DNA from: Paenisporosarcina sp050269735
GTDB taxonomy: Bacteria > Bacillota > Bacilli > Bacillales_A > Planococcaceae
Assembly (NCBI RefSeq): GCF_050269735.1
Contig: NZ_JBNNIX010000002.1
Coordinates: forward strand, 186,001 to 250,000
DNA length: 64,000 bases
Reading direction: 5' to 3'
The notes under the pieces are model-generated. The model searched no databases. It saw only the letters and a program-made list of their open reading frames with translations, and was not told the DNA's origin. This document shows positions 26,676 through 34,723 of this stretch, one piece after another. The translations under genes were made by a program, and so were the position numbers. Within the stretch, counting starts at the first letter, position 1; each line of letters starts with the position of its first letter.

Positions 26676-27479
26676 CTACTCCATACGTCGGGTCAATAGT
26701 GCACTCGGCTGAAATTCAATTGATTTTGCTTGATACATTTTGTCCCGATCTTCATAAACAATTACAAGTTGACCAATAAAGCCAGCTGGAGATATTTGAG
26801 CTGGAATTGTTGCAGTAAGTTGTTGGTCTTTTACTTCGTATTTAATAATACTGCCAAACCCAATATCTTCAAATAAATTTTCAGGTTGCACATCTAAAGG
26901 AGTGATATCAACTTTATATTCTTTGTCACCTACTCTTAATTCGGCTTCTTCAGTCGATAGCTTGGTTTTTACATTTTTATAGATAATAGCCATAGGATCG
27001 TCAACAAGTACGTTAGCCAATCCATTCGTATATCCATAAACATAAACTTCTTGAAGTAATGCACCAGTACCATAACCGAGCGTTAAAATTATTATTAGCT
27101 CTTTCTTCTGGTCTTTGTTAATATCTTCGTAAAAAATTTTCGGGGCATACGTAGGATTAGTGACGTTCATCCAAAAAGGTCTGGAATAAGTTTCACCTTT
27201 GAAATCGATTTTAAAATCTCGATATTGGCTATCCAAACCCTCCATTTTTTTTGCATACAAGGTAATATTCTCTTCAGTTGACTTTGCGACAATTTCATAT
27301 CCTTGAAAGGATACTTTCTCCCTAATTCCAGGCATCTTTGCTTCAGAAGAAATATATGAACTCTCCAGTATTTCATCCTTATTAGATGCATCACTGAAGA
27401 GCGTTATCTCTTCAGAATGTAAAGATAAAGAAAACACTCCGAAAACAATAAATATTATTAATATCCATCCATTTTTCAT
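26676..27479 (-). CDS. Exported or membrane-anchored protein of unknown function
   Basis: 267 residues. The N-terminus MKNGWILIIFIVFGVFSLSL is a signal peptide or anchor. The middle contains IFYEDINKDQKKELIIILTLG, resembling an FG-GAP/VCBS-type calcium loop (DxNxDxxxEL). The family was not recognised. Four candidate starts (GTG, GTG, ATG, ATG) lie within 13 bases at 27479-27491; the choice of 27479 is tentative. Confidence 0.65.
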   Translation of the reverse strand: MKNGWILIIFIVFGVFSLSLHSEEITLFSDASNKDEILESSYISSEAKMPGIREKVSFQGYEIVAKSTEENITLYAKKMEGLDSQYRDFKIDFKGETYSRPFWMNVTNPTYAPKIFYEDINKDQKKELIIILTLGYGTGALLQEVYVYGYTNGLANVLVDDPMAIIYKNVKTKLSTEEAELRVGDKEYKVDITPLDVQPENLFEDIGFGSIIKYEVKDQQLTATIPAQISPAGFIGQLVIVYEDRDKMYQAKSIEFQPSALLTRRME

Positions 27480-27680
27480 TTTCATCACCACGGTTAGCTT
27501 TCCCGTTATAATGAGTTTTATCCCATCTTAACTATCCTACATAGTGATTAACCGTCTTACTAATACTCCTTGTCTTAAAAATTCAAGAGTATAGTAGTTA
27601 ATAAAAGTGATGACCGGAATAAATACTAAAACTAAAATACCCAAGCTACAACATGTAATATATGTCACTGCAAAATCAAG

Positions 27681-28679
27681 TTAAACTTCACATAATGATG
27701 CTTGCTTTTCTGTAAGCTCTACTTCGAAGCCTAAATCTTGCAACATTAAATAGTCTTTATTCTCCGCTTGACCTTCTGTCGTTAAATAGTCGCCGACGAA
27801 AATACTGTTTGCTGCATATAGACCCAATGGTTGGAGTGAACCAAGATTCACCTCGCGACCACCCGAAATACGAATCTCTTTTGTTGGATTCATAAAACGG
27901 AAAAGTGCCAATACCTTCAAGCAATAGCGCGGGTTCAGTTCGTTTGTACCTTCCAGTTTTGTACCATCAATGGCATGCAGGAAATTTACTGGTATCGAGT
28001 CCGCATCTAAGCGGCGAAGTGCACGCGTTATATCAACTACATCTTCCATCGTTTCTTTCATACCAACGATTGCGCCTGAACATGGAGAGATACCATGTTT
28101 TTTTACAATTTCTACCGTATTCACACGATCTGCATATGTATGTGAAGTCGTGATGTAATCGTGATGGCGTTCAGATGTATTTAAGTTGTGATTATAGCGA
28201 TCTACACCAGCATTTTTCAGCTGCTCGGCTTGTTCTTCTCTTAATAGTCCTAAGCAAGCACATACTTTCAATCCGTATTTTACTTTAATTTCTTCTACTG
28301 CCTCACTGACAACATTTACGTCTCTACGTGTTGGACCACGGCCACTTGCAACGATACAAAATGTACCGATTTGATTTTCAAATGCATGCTTAGCACCTGC
28401 CAATATCTCTTCTTTGGATATAAACGGATATTTTTCGATTGGTGCAGTTGATCTTGACGATTGTGAACAATAACCGCAGTCCTCTGGGCAATAGCCACTT
28501 TTTGCATTCATAATCATATTTAATTTCACTTTTTTCCCGTAATAATGCTTCCGGATTGTAAAAGCACCATGCAGTAAGGGTAGCAGTTCATCATCTTCTG
28601 TTGTTAAAATTGCCAATGCCTCTTCATTTGTTATTTCTTTACCGTCAATGACTTCCTGAGCTAATGTTTGCCAGTTCAT
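27681..28679 (-). CDS. bioB: Biotin synthase
   Basis: 332 residues. The radical SAM cluster motif is CPEDCGYCSQS near residue 62; the second cluster ligands lie in TFCIVASGRG, VCACLG and RISGGREVNLG. It inserts sulfur into dethiobiotin, the last step of biotin synthesis. No other bio gene is in the window, so it is an orphan copy here. GAGGCACACAAA precedes the ATG. A 24-bp palindrome lies about 270 bp upstream. Confidence 0.96.
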   Translation of the reverse strand: MNWQTLAQEVIDGKEITNEEALAILTTEDDELLPLLHGAFTIRKHYYGKKVKLNMIMNAKSGYCPEDCGYCSQSSRSTAPIEKYPFISKEEILAGAKHAFENQIGTFCIVASGRGPTRRDVNVVSEAVEEIKVKYGLKVCACLGLLREEQAEQLKNAGVDRYNHNLNTSERHHDYITTSHTYADRVNTVEIVKKHGISPCSGAIVGMKETMEDVVDITRALRRLDADSIPVNFLHAIDGTKLEGTNELNPRYCLKVLALFRFMNPTKEIRISGGREVNLGSLQPLGLYAANSIFVGDYLTTEGQAENKDYLMLQDLGFEVELTEKQASLCEV

Positions 28680-28944
28680 TTTGTGTGCCTCTTTTCGTAG
28701 AATGTATTGTTTTCAATAATGGATATATACGAACTTGTTGTGTCCTGATAATAAAAGCGACATTTATCAATAATTTCACTCGTTTTTACAGGTTTTGTAA
28801 GGTATTACTCTATGTCCCTGCATTTGGAGATGACGCATGAATACTGTTGTGATAAACGTTATTCCAACATATGTATCAGTACCTACCACAAAATGTTGTA
28901 ATGTAATTCCCTCATTTACCAATTATCTTAAAAAGATTAATCTA

Positions 28945-28995
28945 AAAAACATTTGTGTTAACCTATTTGATAAATAGGTTAACACAAATGTTTTT
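28945..28995. repeat. 24-bp perfect palindrome upstream of bioB
   Basis: Bases 28945-28968 are exactly inverted at 28972-28995 around the loop GAT. The arms contain GTTAACC and GGTTAAC separated by 13 bases, close to the BirA half-sites known in Firmicutes, and A5/T5 at the outer ends resemble a bidirectional terminator. Which role applies is not decided. Confidence 0.85.
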
Positions 28996-29225
28996 GACTT
29001 AAAAGGTTTATGAAATAATTGAATCGAATTACATAAAACGTACTTATAAAAAATCATTGGAAAACAGAGTAATGACGATTTTTCAAATAACGAAGGAGCG
29101 AATACCCAATTATTTAACCGAAAGGTAATTCAACTTTTGCAATCGAAAAAGCGATTTTTGAGTTTATATTTTCTACTAAGCTGTAGGCTACTGAAGGGGT
29201 TTTATCAGAAGTACTCTTTAAATAT

Positions 29226-29266
29226 AAAAATGTCTATCAAATCTAATTAATTTGATAGACATTTTT
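29226..29266 (-). terminator. Terminator of the BmrCD-type operon
   Basis: AAAAATGTCTATCAAAT (29226-29242) pairs exactly with 29250-29266; T5 follows on the minus strand. Confidence 0.9.
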
Positions 29267-29273
29267 CATCGTT

Positions 29274-31058
29274 TTAGTTTTTAACCGCTTCTTCCACGAT
29301 ACCGTTCTGAAGCAAGTACATTTTGTGATAAAGCCCTTTGCTGGCAAGTAATTGCTGGTGATTGCCCCGTTCGACAACCTCTCCTTGATGAAGAACCAAA
29401 ATCAGCTCTGCATCTTGAATCGTACTCAATCGGTGTGCAATTGCAATCGTAGTTCGTCCTTGACGCATTTTTTCAAGACTAGATTGGATCGCCACTTCAG
29501 TTTCCGTATCAATGTTAGCAGTTGCCTCATCCAAGACTAAAATCTTTGGATCCGTTGCCATTGTACGTGCGAATGCAACGAGCTGTCGTTGTCCACTCGA
29601 GAAAGTTGAGCCTCGTTCGGTCACTTTTTGCTTATAGCCTTCAGGTAACTGATTAATAAAGCCATCAGCTTGAACAAACTCAGCTGCAGCTCGGACTTCT
29701 TCGTCTGTCATATGTTGATTATGCAAACGGATATTGCTTTCAATGTCCCCGAAGAACAAGAACGGATCTTGCAGCACGAGACCCATTTTATCTCGTAATT
29801 CCTGAGCCTTGAAAGCCTTAACAGATTGACCATCTATCAAGATATCACCTTGTTCGAATTCATAAAAACGCATTAATAAATTGATGATGGAACTTTTCCC
29901 ACTACCTGTATGACCGACAAGAGCTACCGTTTCCCCAGGGTTTGCAGTAAACGATATATTTTTCAATACATCTGTTTGTCCATCGTAAGAAAATGTCACA
30001 TTTTGGAATTCAATTTTCCCTGCATCAATTCGTGCATCCGTATTCGTCTGATTTGGTACTAGTTCCTCTTCATCTAGCAATTTGAAAACCCGAGATGCAG
30101 CAACAATTGCTTGCTGGAAAATGGATAGCCGTTGCATGACTTGGTTAATCGGTTCAAAGAATCGGTCGATATACGTCACGAATGCGTAAATCACACCCAC
30201 TTCGATTGTATTGCTGAAAGAAGTAACCCCGAAATAGCTCAGCAACATAATAAGTGCAAGTGCATACACCAGATCGATCGCGGGACGCAGTAACAAACTA
30301 TCCATTTTGATGTTGCGCTTGCCAGCTTTCCAGTGCTGTTCATTGATGTCATTGAATTCATCTTTCAATCGCGGTTCTTGTCGGAAAGCCTGAATCATGG
30401 ACATTCCTTGAAGTGATTCCGCCAGTTTTGCATTCAATTGGCTCAAACGTTCACGCAAATCTTGGTAAAACACTGAGCTGTATCGACGGTATGTTTTGAT
30501 AATCATAAATAAAATCGGTAATAGCAATAAGGTAACGAGCGCCAACTTGACATTCAGAATAAACATCGCGATATAGACACCGACCACTAAAAACCCACTT
30601 TGCAAGAAACCAACCAAGACACTGACGAACATATCTTTAATGGCTTCCGTATCATTCGTTACACGAGATACAATGCTACCGGCAGGCGTTTTATCAAAAT
30701 AACGCATCCCGAGGTTCTGTACTTTCGTAAAGACATCAATACGCATCTGCTGAATAATTTTCAGTGCAATCTCCTGGAATTTCAGCAGCTGGAAATAGCT
30801 GATGAAAACATTAGAGATTTGAATGAATAAATACGCACCCGCAAGGCCCACTAATGGTCCCGTTGGAAAGTTTTGAACGGTCAAATAATCATCAATGAAC
30901 GTTTTGATTAAGATCGGTCCAACAACATCTCCGATTACGGTAAGTCCAAGGAGGAACAAGGCAAATGTAATGACCTTTTTATGTGGTTTCAAATAAGAAA
31001 TGAGCCTTCTTAAGATAATGCCTTGATCTTTTCCGGTTAGTTTTGGCTGTTCTTCCAT
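29274..31058 (-). CDS. ABC exporter half-transporter, BmrD/YheH-like
   Basis: 594 residues: six membrane segments then a nucleotide-binding domain. Walker A GHTGSGKSS, Q-loop VLQDPFLFFGD, signature FSSGQRQ (degenerate), Walker B ILVLDEATANID with the catalytic Glu, and IAHRLSTI. Its ATG overlaps the stop of the partner gene by one base (TAATG). Together they form a heterodimeric multidrug exporter in which this subunit contributes the Walker B Glu of the consensus site in trans. Substrates cannot be told from sequence. Confidence 0.9.
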   Translation of the reverse strand: MEEQPKLTGKDQGIILRRLISYLKPHKKVITFALFLLGLTVIGDVVGPILIKTFIDDYLTVQNFPTGPLVGLAGAYLFIQISNVFISYFQLLKFQEIALKIIQQMRIDVFTKVQNLGMRYFDKTPAGSIVSRVTNDTEAIKDMFVSVLVGFLQSGFLVVGVYIAMFILNVKLALVTLLLLPILFMIIKTYRRYSSVFYQDLRERLSQLNAKLAESLQGMSMIQAFRQEPRLKDEFNDINEQHWKAGKRNIKMDSLLLRPAIDLVYALALIMLLSYFGVTSFSNTIEVGVIYAFVTYIDRFFEPINQVMQRLSIFQQAIVAASRVFKLLDEEELVPNQTNTDARIDAGKIEFQNVTFSYDGQTDVLKNISFTANPGETVALVGHTGSGKSSIINLLMRFYEFEQGDILIDGQSVKAFKAQELRDKMGLVLQDPFLFFGDIESNIRLHNQHMTDEEVRAAAEFVQADGFINQLPEGYKQKVTERGSTFSSGQRQLVAFARTMATDPKILVLDEATANIDTETEVAIQSSLEKMRQGRTTIAIAHRLSTIQDAELILVLHQGEVVERGNHQQLLASKGLYHKMYLLQNGIVEEAVKN

Positions 31059-32812
31059 TACACCTCACCTCCCATTTCAACTAGTGCTTCTAATTGTTGT
31101 AACTGATACATTTCATAGTACCGTCCTTTTCGTTCCATGAGTTCTTCATGGGAACCTTTTTCAACAATTGTCCCTTCATGAAGCACAATAATCTGATGTG
31201 CATGTTGAATCGCGCTTAATCGGTGTGCTGTGATAATCGTTGTTTCATCAGTACGTGTTGCTTTCAGTGACTCAAGAATCGCTTCTTCTGTCCGTGCGTC
31301 AACGGCAGATAACGAATCGTCCAAAATTAACAATTCTGGTTTCATCATCAATGCACGAGCAATCGAAATCCGCTGCTTCTGTCCACCTGATAACGATACG
31401 CCTCGTTCACCGACGATGGTTTCATAACCATTTGTGAATTTTAGAATGTCCTCATGAATGTGTGCGAGTTGAGCAGCTTCATACACTTCTTCGATTGGAG
31501 CACTAGTATTCGCAAAGGCTATATTTCCAGCAACCGTCGTTGAAAACAAGAAATGATCCTGCGGTACATAACCAATAGCTGAACGAAGTCGTTCTTTTTT
31601 ATAAGTATTGATTGAATGACCTCCGTATGTAATACACCCGTCATAGCCTTCAAATTCACGTAATAACAGCTTCAAGATCGCCGTTTTCCCTGATCCTGTC
31701 TTACCGACAATGCCTAACGTTTCCCCACGTTTCAATGTGAAGTGAACATTTTTCAGGGCAGCACGTTCATCTTCCGGGAACTTAAATTCATCAATATGAA
31801 CTTCCAGGTTGCCTTGCGCTTTTACATCCAGTGCTTGCTCTGCATCATCAATATCAATTGGTTCAGCAAGCAATGCGCGAATCCGGTCGTAAGATGCACG
31901 TCCACGTTCAACAATATTGAATAGCCAACCAAAAGCAAGCATTGGCCAGACAAGTAATCCAAGATACGCTGTAAATGCGATTAAGTCTCCGATCGACATT
32001 TCTCCAGCAACAATAAATCGCGCACCGAACACAATAGATAAGAAAAACGATGCACCGACTATTGCCGAAATTGTAGGATCAAACAGTGAATCCACTTTCG
32101 CAACATGAATATTCTTTTCCACCACGTCATCCGATAACTGGACAAAGTCTTGAATGTCTTCTTTTTCCTGTCCAAATGTTTTGATGACTTTGATTCCCGA
32201 AATACTTTCTTGTGCTTTATCATTCAAGTTTGAGAACGCTTCCTGCGCAAAGTGGAAACGGTTGTGCAGCATTTTCCCATAGTAATTTGTCAAATACGCC
32301 ATAATTGGCATAGGAATTAATGCAATAAGCGTTAACTTCCAATTGATTGTAATCGCCATCGCTGCAATAACAAATCCGCCAGTAGTGAGTGAATCCACCA
32401 GCGTCAAGACACCCGCTCCTGCTGTTTGTTGAACGGCTGATAAATCATTGGTCGCATGTGCCATTAAATCGCCAACACGACGCTTTTGATAAAAACGTGG
32501 TGACATGCGCGTAAAATGTTGGAATAAACGTTCGCGCAATTGGCGGGCAAGTAAAATTGCCGAGCCAAAAATCATCATGCGCCAGTAATAACGAATGATA
32601 TACATGGCTAGAGCGGCTCCTGCCAGTAACATCAGCCACTTCACAAGCGCTTCGCCTGTCAAAGTGCCCAATCGAATTTCATCGACGACATACCCTATTA
32701 TTTTAGGTGGCAGCAGTTGCAAAAACGCAACGACCATCAGCATCAAGATACCGACGATATACTGTTTCTTTCTCTCTTTAAAAAACCACCCTAAGTCTAA
32801 AAATACTTTCAC
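31058..32812 (-). CDS. ABC exporter half-transporter, BmrC/YheI-like
   Basis: 584 residues from GTG 32812 behind GGGGG. Walker A GKTGSGKTA, canonical signature LSGGQKQ, but Walker B ILDDSLSAVDA has Asp in place of the catalytic Glu, the hallmark of the degenerate half of BmrC-type heterodimers. Intact signature here and intact Walker B in the partner leave exactly one consensus ATP site per dimer. In B. subtilis bmrCD is controlled by a leader peptide/attenuator; the 240 bp upstream here has one hairpin (32953-33003) but no clear leader ORF. Confidence 0.9.
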   Translation of the reverse strand: MKVFLDLGWFFKERKKQYIVGILMLMVVAFLQLLPPKIIGYVVDEIRLGTLTGEALVKWLMLLAGAALAMYIIRYYWRMMIFGSAILLARQLRERLFQHFTRMSPRFYQKRRVGDLMAHATNDLSAVQQTAGAGVLTLVDSLTTGGFVIAAMAITINWKLTLIALIPMPIMAYLTNYYGKMLHNRFHFAQEAFSNLNDKAQESISGIKVIKTFGQEKEDIQDFVQLSDDVVEKNIHVAKVDSLFDPTISAIVGASFFLSIVFGARFIVAGEMSIGDLIAFTAYLGLLVWPMLAFGWLFNIVERGRASYDRIRALLAEPIDIDDAEQALDVKAQGNLEVHIDEFKFPEDERAALKNVHFTLKRGETLGIVGKTGSGKTAILKLLLREFEGYDGCITYGGHSINTYKKERLRSAIGYVPQDHFLFSTTVAGNIAFANTSAPIEEVYEAAQLAHIHEDILKFTNGYETIVGERGVSLSGGQKQRISIARALMMKPELLILDDSLSAVDARTEEAILESLKATRTDETTIITAHRLSAIQHAHQIIVLHEGTIVEKGSHEELMERKGRYYEMYQLQQLEALVEMGGEV

Positions 32813-32952
32813 GCAGTAATCCCCCGATTCTTTTTTACAGACTTTACTAGTTTAGCAAATGTTCCGAATTTAGAGAAGATACTAATTGGTAATTATTCGG
32901 AGTGAAAATTAGTTTATAGAAACAATCAAAGCTTTTGTTAGCTAAAAAATGC

Positions 32953-33003
32953 AGAATGCCATTTATTCCATCGTCTCGTTTCTGTCGTTTCAAATGACAT
33001 TCT
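32953..33003 (-). terminator. Hairpin between the polymerase gene and the ABC operon
   Basis: AGAATGCCATTT (32953-32964) pairs with AAATGACATTCT (32992-33003) with one mismatch. On the minus strand GCATTTTTTAG follows, so it can end the polymerase transcript or attenuate the ABC operon. Confidence 0.55.
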
Positions 33004-33056
33004 ACATATTGTCTATCCCTGACCTGGTATGCCTAACTAAGTCGTAACTTCACTAT

Positions 33057-34313
33057 TCATTCGGCCTTATGTCCACCGATTAATTTGGAACGAGCTCTTG
33101 CTGTGCCGGCATCCGTGTAGGAAACGGCACGCAGTAAAGCGGCCGAACCATATTTGCTGCGAATGTGATCCATAGCAGAACCAAGCTTTCGCTTGCGCCA
33201 CTTTTCTGCTTCAAACAAGCTGAGCTGCATCGAATGCTCCGGCTCCATATTCGATAAAGTGACGGACAAACGTCGGACGGGACGGTCATCAAAATGTTCA
33301 TCCAGCAGCTTTACACACATCTTGTAAATTTTCATTGTGTCGTTTGTGGCTTCTTCCATCGAACGGGAACGATGGAACCCGCCGCCAAAAGCATCTTTAC
33401 TGTACTCCGCACCGAGGTGAACGGTACGCCCGACTTTTCCCGCTTCCCGCGCACGTCTCGCCACGTCTTCCGTCATTTCAAGGACAACTGCGAGAATGTC
33501 TTCTTTTTTCCGGTAATCACGAAATAGAATTTGCCCTTTTCCGTAACTGACTTGGCCTTCGATAAGAGGTGCTCCAAGATCCGATAAATCAATCCCCCAG
33601 GCATGATGATACAGTTGGTTTCCCATTACCCCGAATTTCGCTTCAAGTGTCGACAACTTCGTTTTCGCGAGATCCCCGACGGAAAAAATCCCCATGGCAT
33701 TCAAGTTTTTTTCCATTCGCGGTCCGATTCCCCACATTTCGCGAAGAGGCGATACCGGCCATAACTTTGTTGGGACATCCTCATAAGTCCAGCGAGCGAA
33801 TCCTGTTTTTTTAGCATCCAAATCAAGCGCCAACTTCGACATCAACATATTCGGACCCATGCCCATCGCAGATGGCAATTGAAACTGCTCCAGTAAATCG
33901 TCCTGAATGCGCTGAATGGTTTGCTCGACAGGTCCCCATAATCGTTCCGTTCCAGCCAAATCGATAAAACTTTCGTCCACGCTGTAAACATGAATCGCTT
34001 CTTTCGGCACATACTCACTAAGCAAACGCGTAATTTCCATAGACACCCGCACAAAAAAGCCCATTTTCGGTTCAATCAGCCGAATGTCTGGGTGATCCGG
34101 GATTTCAAATAAGCGAGTTCCTGTCTTCACACCAAATTCTTTTTTTAATGGTGGGGAAGCCGCTAACACGACGCTTCCCTTCTGTTGCTGATTCCCAATA
34201 ATCGCAATCGGGGTTTTCATCACGTCAAGTCCTTCATCCGCTGCCGCACAGCTTGCATAAAAACTCCGCATATCGAGACAAACGATTTTCCGATCGGGAT
34301 ATTGTTCATACAT
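33057..34313 (-). CDS. Y-family DNA polymerase, UvrX/YqjW type
   Basis: 418 residues from ATG 34313 behind GAGGAGGAGAAC. The palm motif CLDMRSFYASCAA and the catalytic YSVDESFIDLAG are intact; a helix-hairpin-helix (MWGIGPRMEKNLNAMGI) and little-finger region follow. It should perform error-prone translesion synthesis in the SOS response. Two LexA boxes in the promoter support SOS control. Compared with DinB (Pol IV) the sequence fits the YqjW/UvrX branch, which lacks a good beta-clamp partner in some hosts. Confidence 0.92.
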   Translation of the reverse strand: MYEQYPDRKIVCLDMRSFYASCAAADEGLDVMKTPIAIIGNQQQKGSVVLAASPPLKKEFGVKTGTRLFEIPDHPDIRLIEPKMGFFVRVSMEITRLLSEYVPKEAIHVYSVDESFIDLAGTERLWGPVEQTIQRIQDDLLEQFQLPSAMGMGPNMLMSKLALDLDAKKTGFARWTYEDVPTKLWPVSPLREMWGIGPRMEKNLNAMGIFSVGDLAKTKLSTLEAKFGVMGNQLYHHAWGIDLSDLGAPLIEGQVSYGKGQILFRDYRKKEDILAVVLEMTEDVARRAREAGKVGRTVHLGAEYSKDAFGGGFHRSRSMEEATNDTMKIYKMCVKLLDEHFDDRPVRRLSVTLSNMEPEHSMQLSLFEAEKWRKRKLGSAMDHIRSKYGSAALLRAVSYTDAGTARARSKLIGGHKAE

Positions 34314-34333
34314 GATGTTCTCCTCCTCAAAAA

Positions 34334-34392
34334 CGAACAAATGTTCTTTTACTCTTTATTGAATTATACCCCGAACGAATGTTCTTAATCAA
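34334..34392 (-). promoter_or_regulatory. SOS promoter with two LexA boxes
   Basis: On the minus strand -35 TTGATT (34387-34392), 18-base spacer, -10 TATAAT (34363-34368). LexA (Cheo) boxes CGAACGAATGTTCT at 34372-34385, in the spacer, and CGAACAAATGTTCT at 34334-34347, past the start site. Both match GAACrNryGTTC. Dual occupancy should give tight repression. Confidence 0.85.
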
Positions 34393-34431
34393 TGGATGGA
34401 AAATATTTTCATTTTGAGGTGAGGAAACTTT

Positions 34432-34557
34432 CAGGTTGAAGGAATGGCACTCCAGGTAGACAGAATGGGAATCTAGGTAGACAGAATGGGAATCTAGGTA
34501 GACAGAACAGTTGTCCAGGTAGACACAATAGCACTCCAGGTTGCACAAAATTAAGAA
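34432..34557. repeat. Six tandem 21-bp repeats
   Basis: Unit yAGGTAGACAGAATGGGAATC starts at 34432, 34453, 34474, 34495, 34516 and 34537. Units 2 and 3 are identical except for their first base; the outer units are diverged and the last is partial. There are no spacers. The minus-strand frame through it repeats VYLDSHS but has no ribosome site, so it is taken as non-coding. Confidence 0.88.
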
Positions 34558-34677
34558 ACCCAAAAATTCCCCAAAGAAAAAATCGTTCGAAAGAGATCGA
34601 ACACTTTAAATTAGTCTTTCAACTGGGCACGGGGAAGTCCTTATTATTATTTCTCCTAAAGGATGTAATATAAAAAA

Positions 34678-34702
34678 GAGTTCAAGCCAAAGACTTGAAC
34701 TC
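34678..34702 (-). terminator. pnkp terminator
   Basis: GAGTTCAAG (34678-34686) pairs with CTTGAACTC (34694-34702); on the minus strand T6 follows. Confidence 0.88.
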
Positions 34703-34723
34703 CTCCATTTGTGTCTACTCATA

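Larger units (their letters stand above)
28680..29273. other. Intergenic region upstream of bioB with a large palindrome
   Basis: 594 bases holding the 24-bp palindrome at 28945-28995 and the bmrD-like terminator at 29226-29266. A 46-codon frame at 28838-28978 (+ strand, preceded by GGAGATGACGC) ends inside the palindrome; its product is not recognisable and it is not called. Confidence 0.5.

Noticed and set aside
28838..28978. 46-codon frame with a GGAGATGACGC site upstream of bioB
   Set aside because: The product is unremarkable and the frame runs into the palindrome, where the stop is part of the hairpin; likely fortuitous.
34432..34557. Tandem repeats considered as a CRISPR array
   Set aside because: Units are contiguous with no spacers between them, and no cas gene is present.
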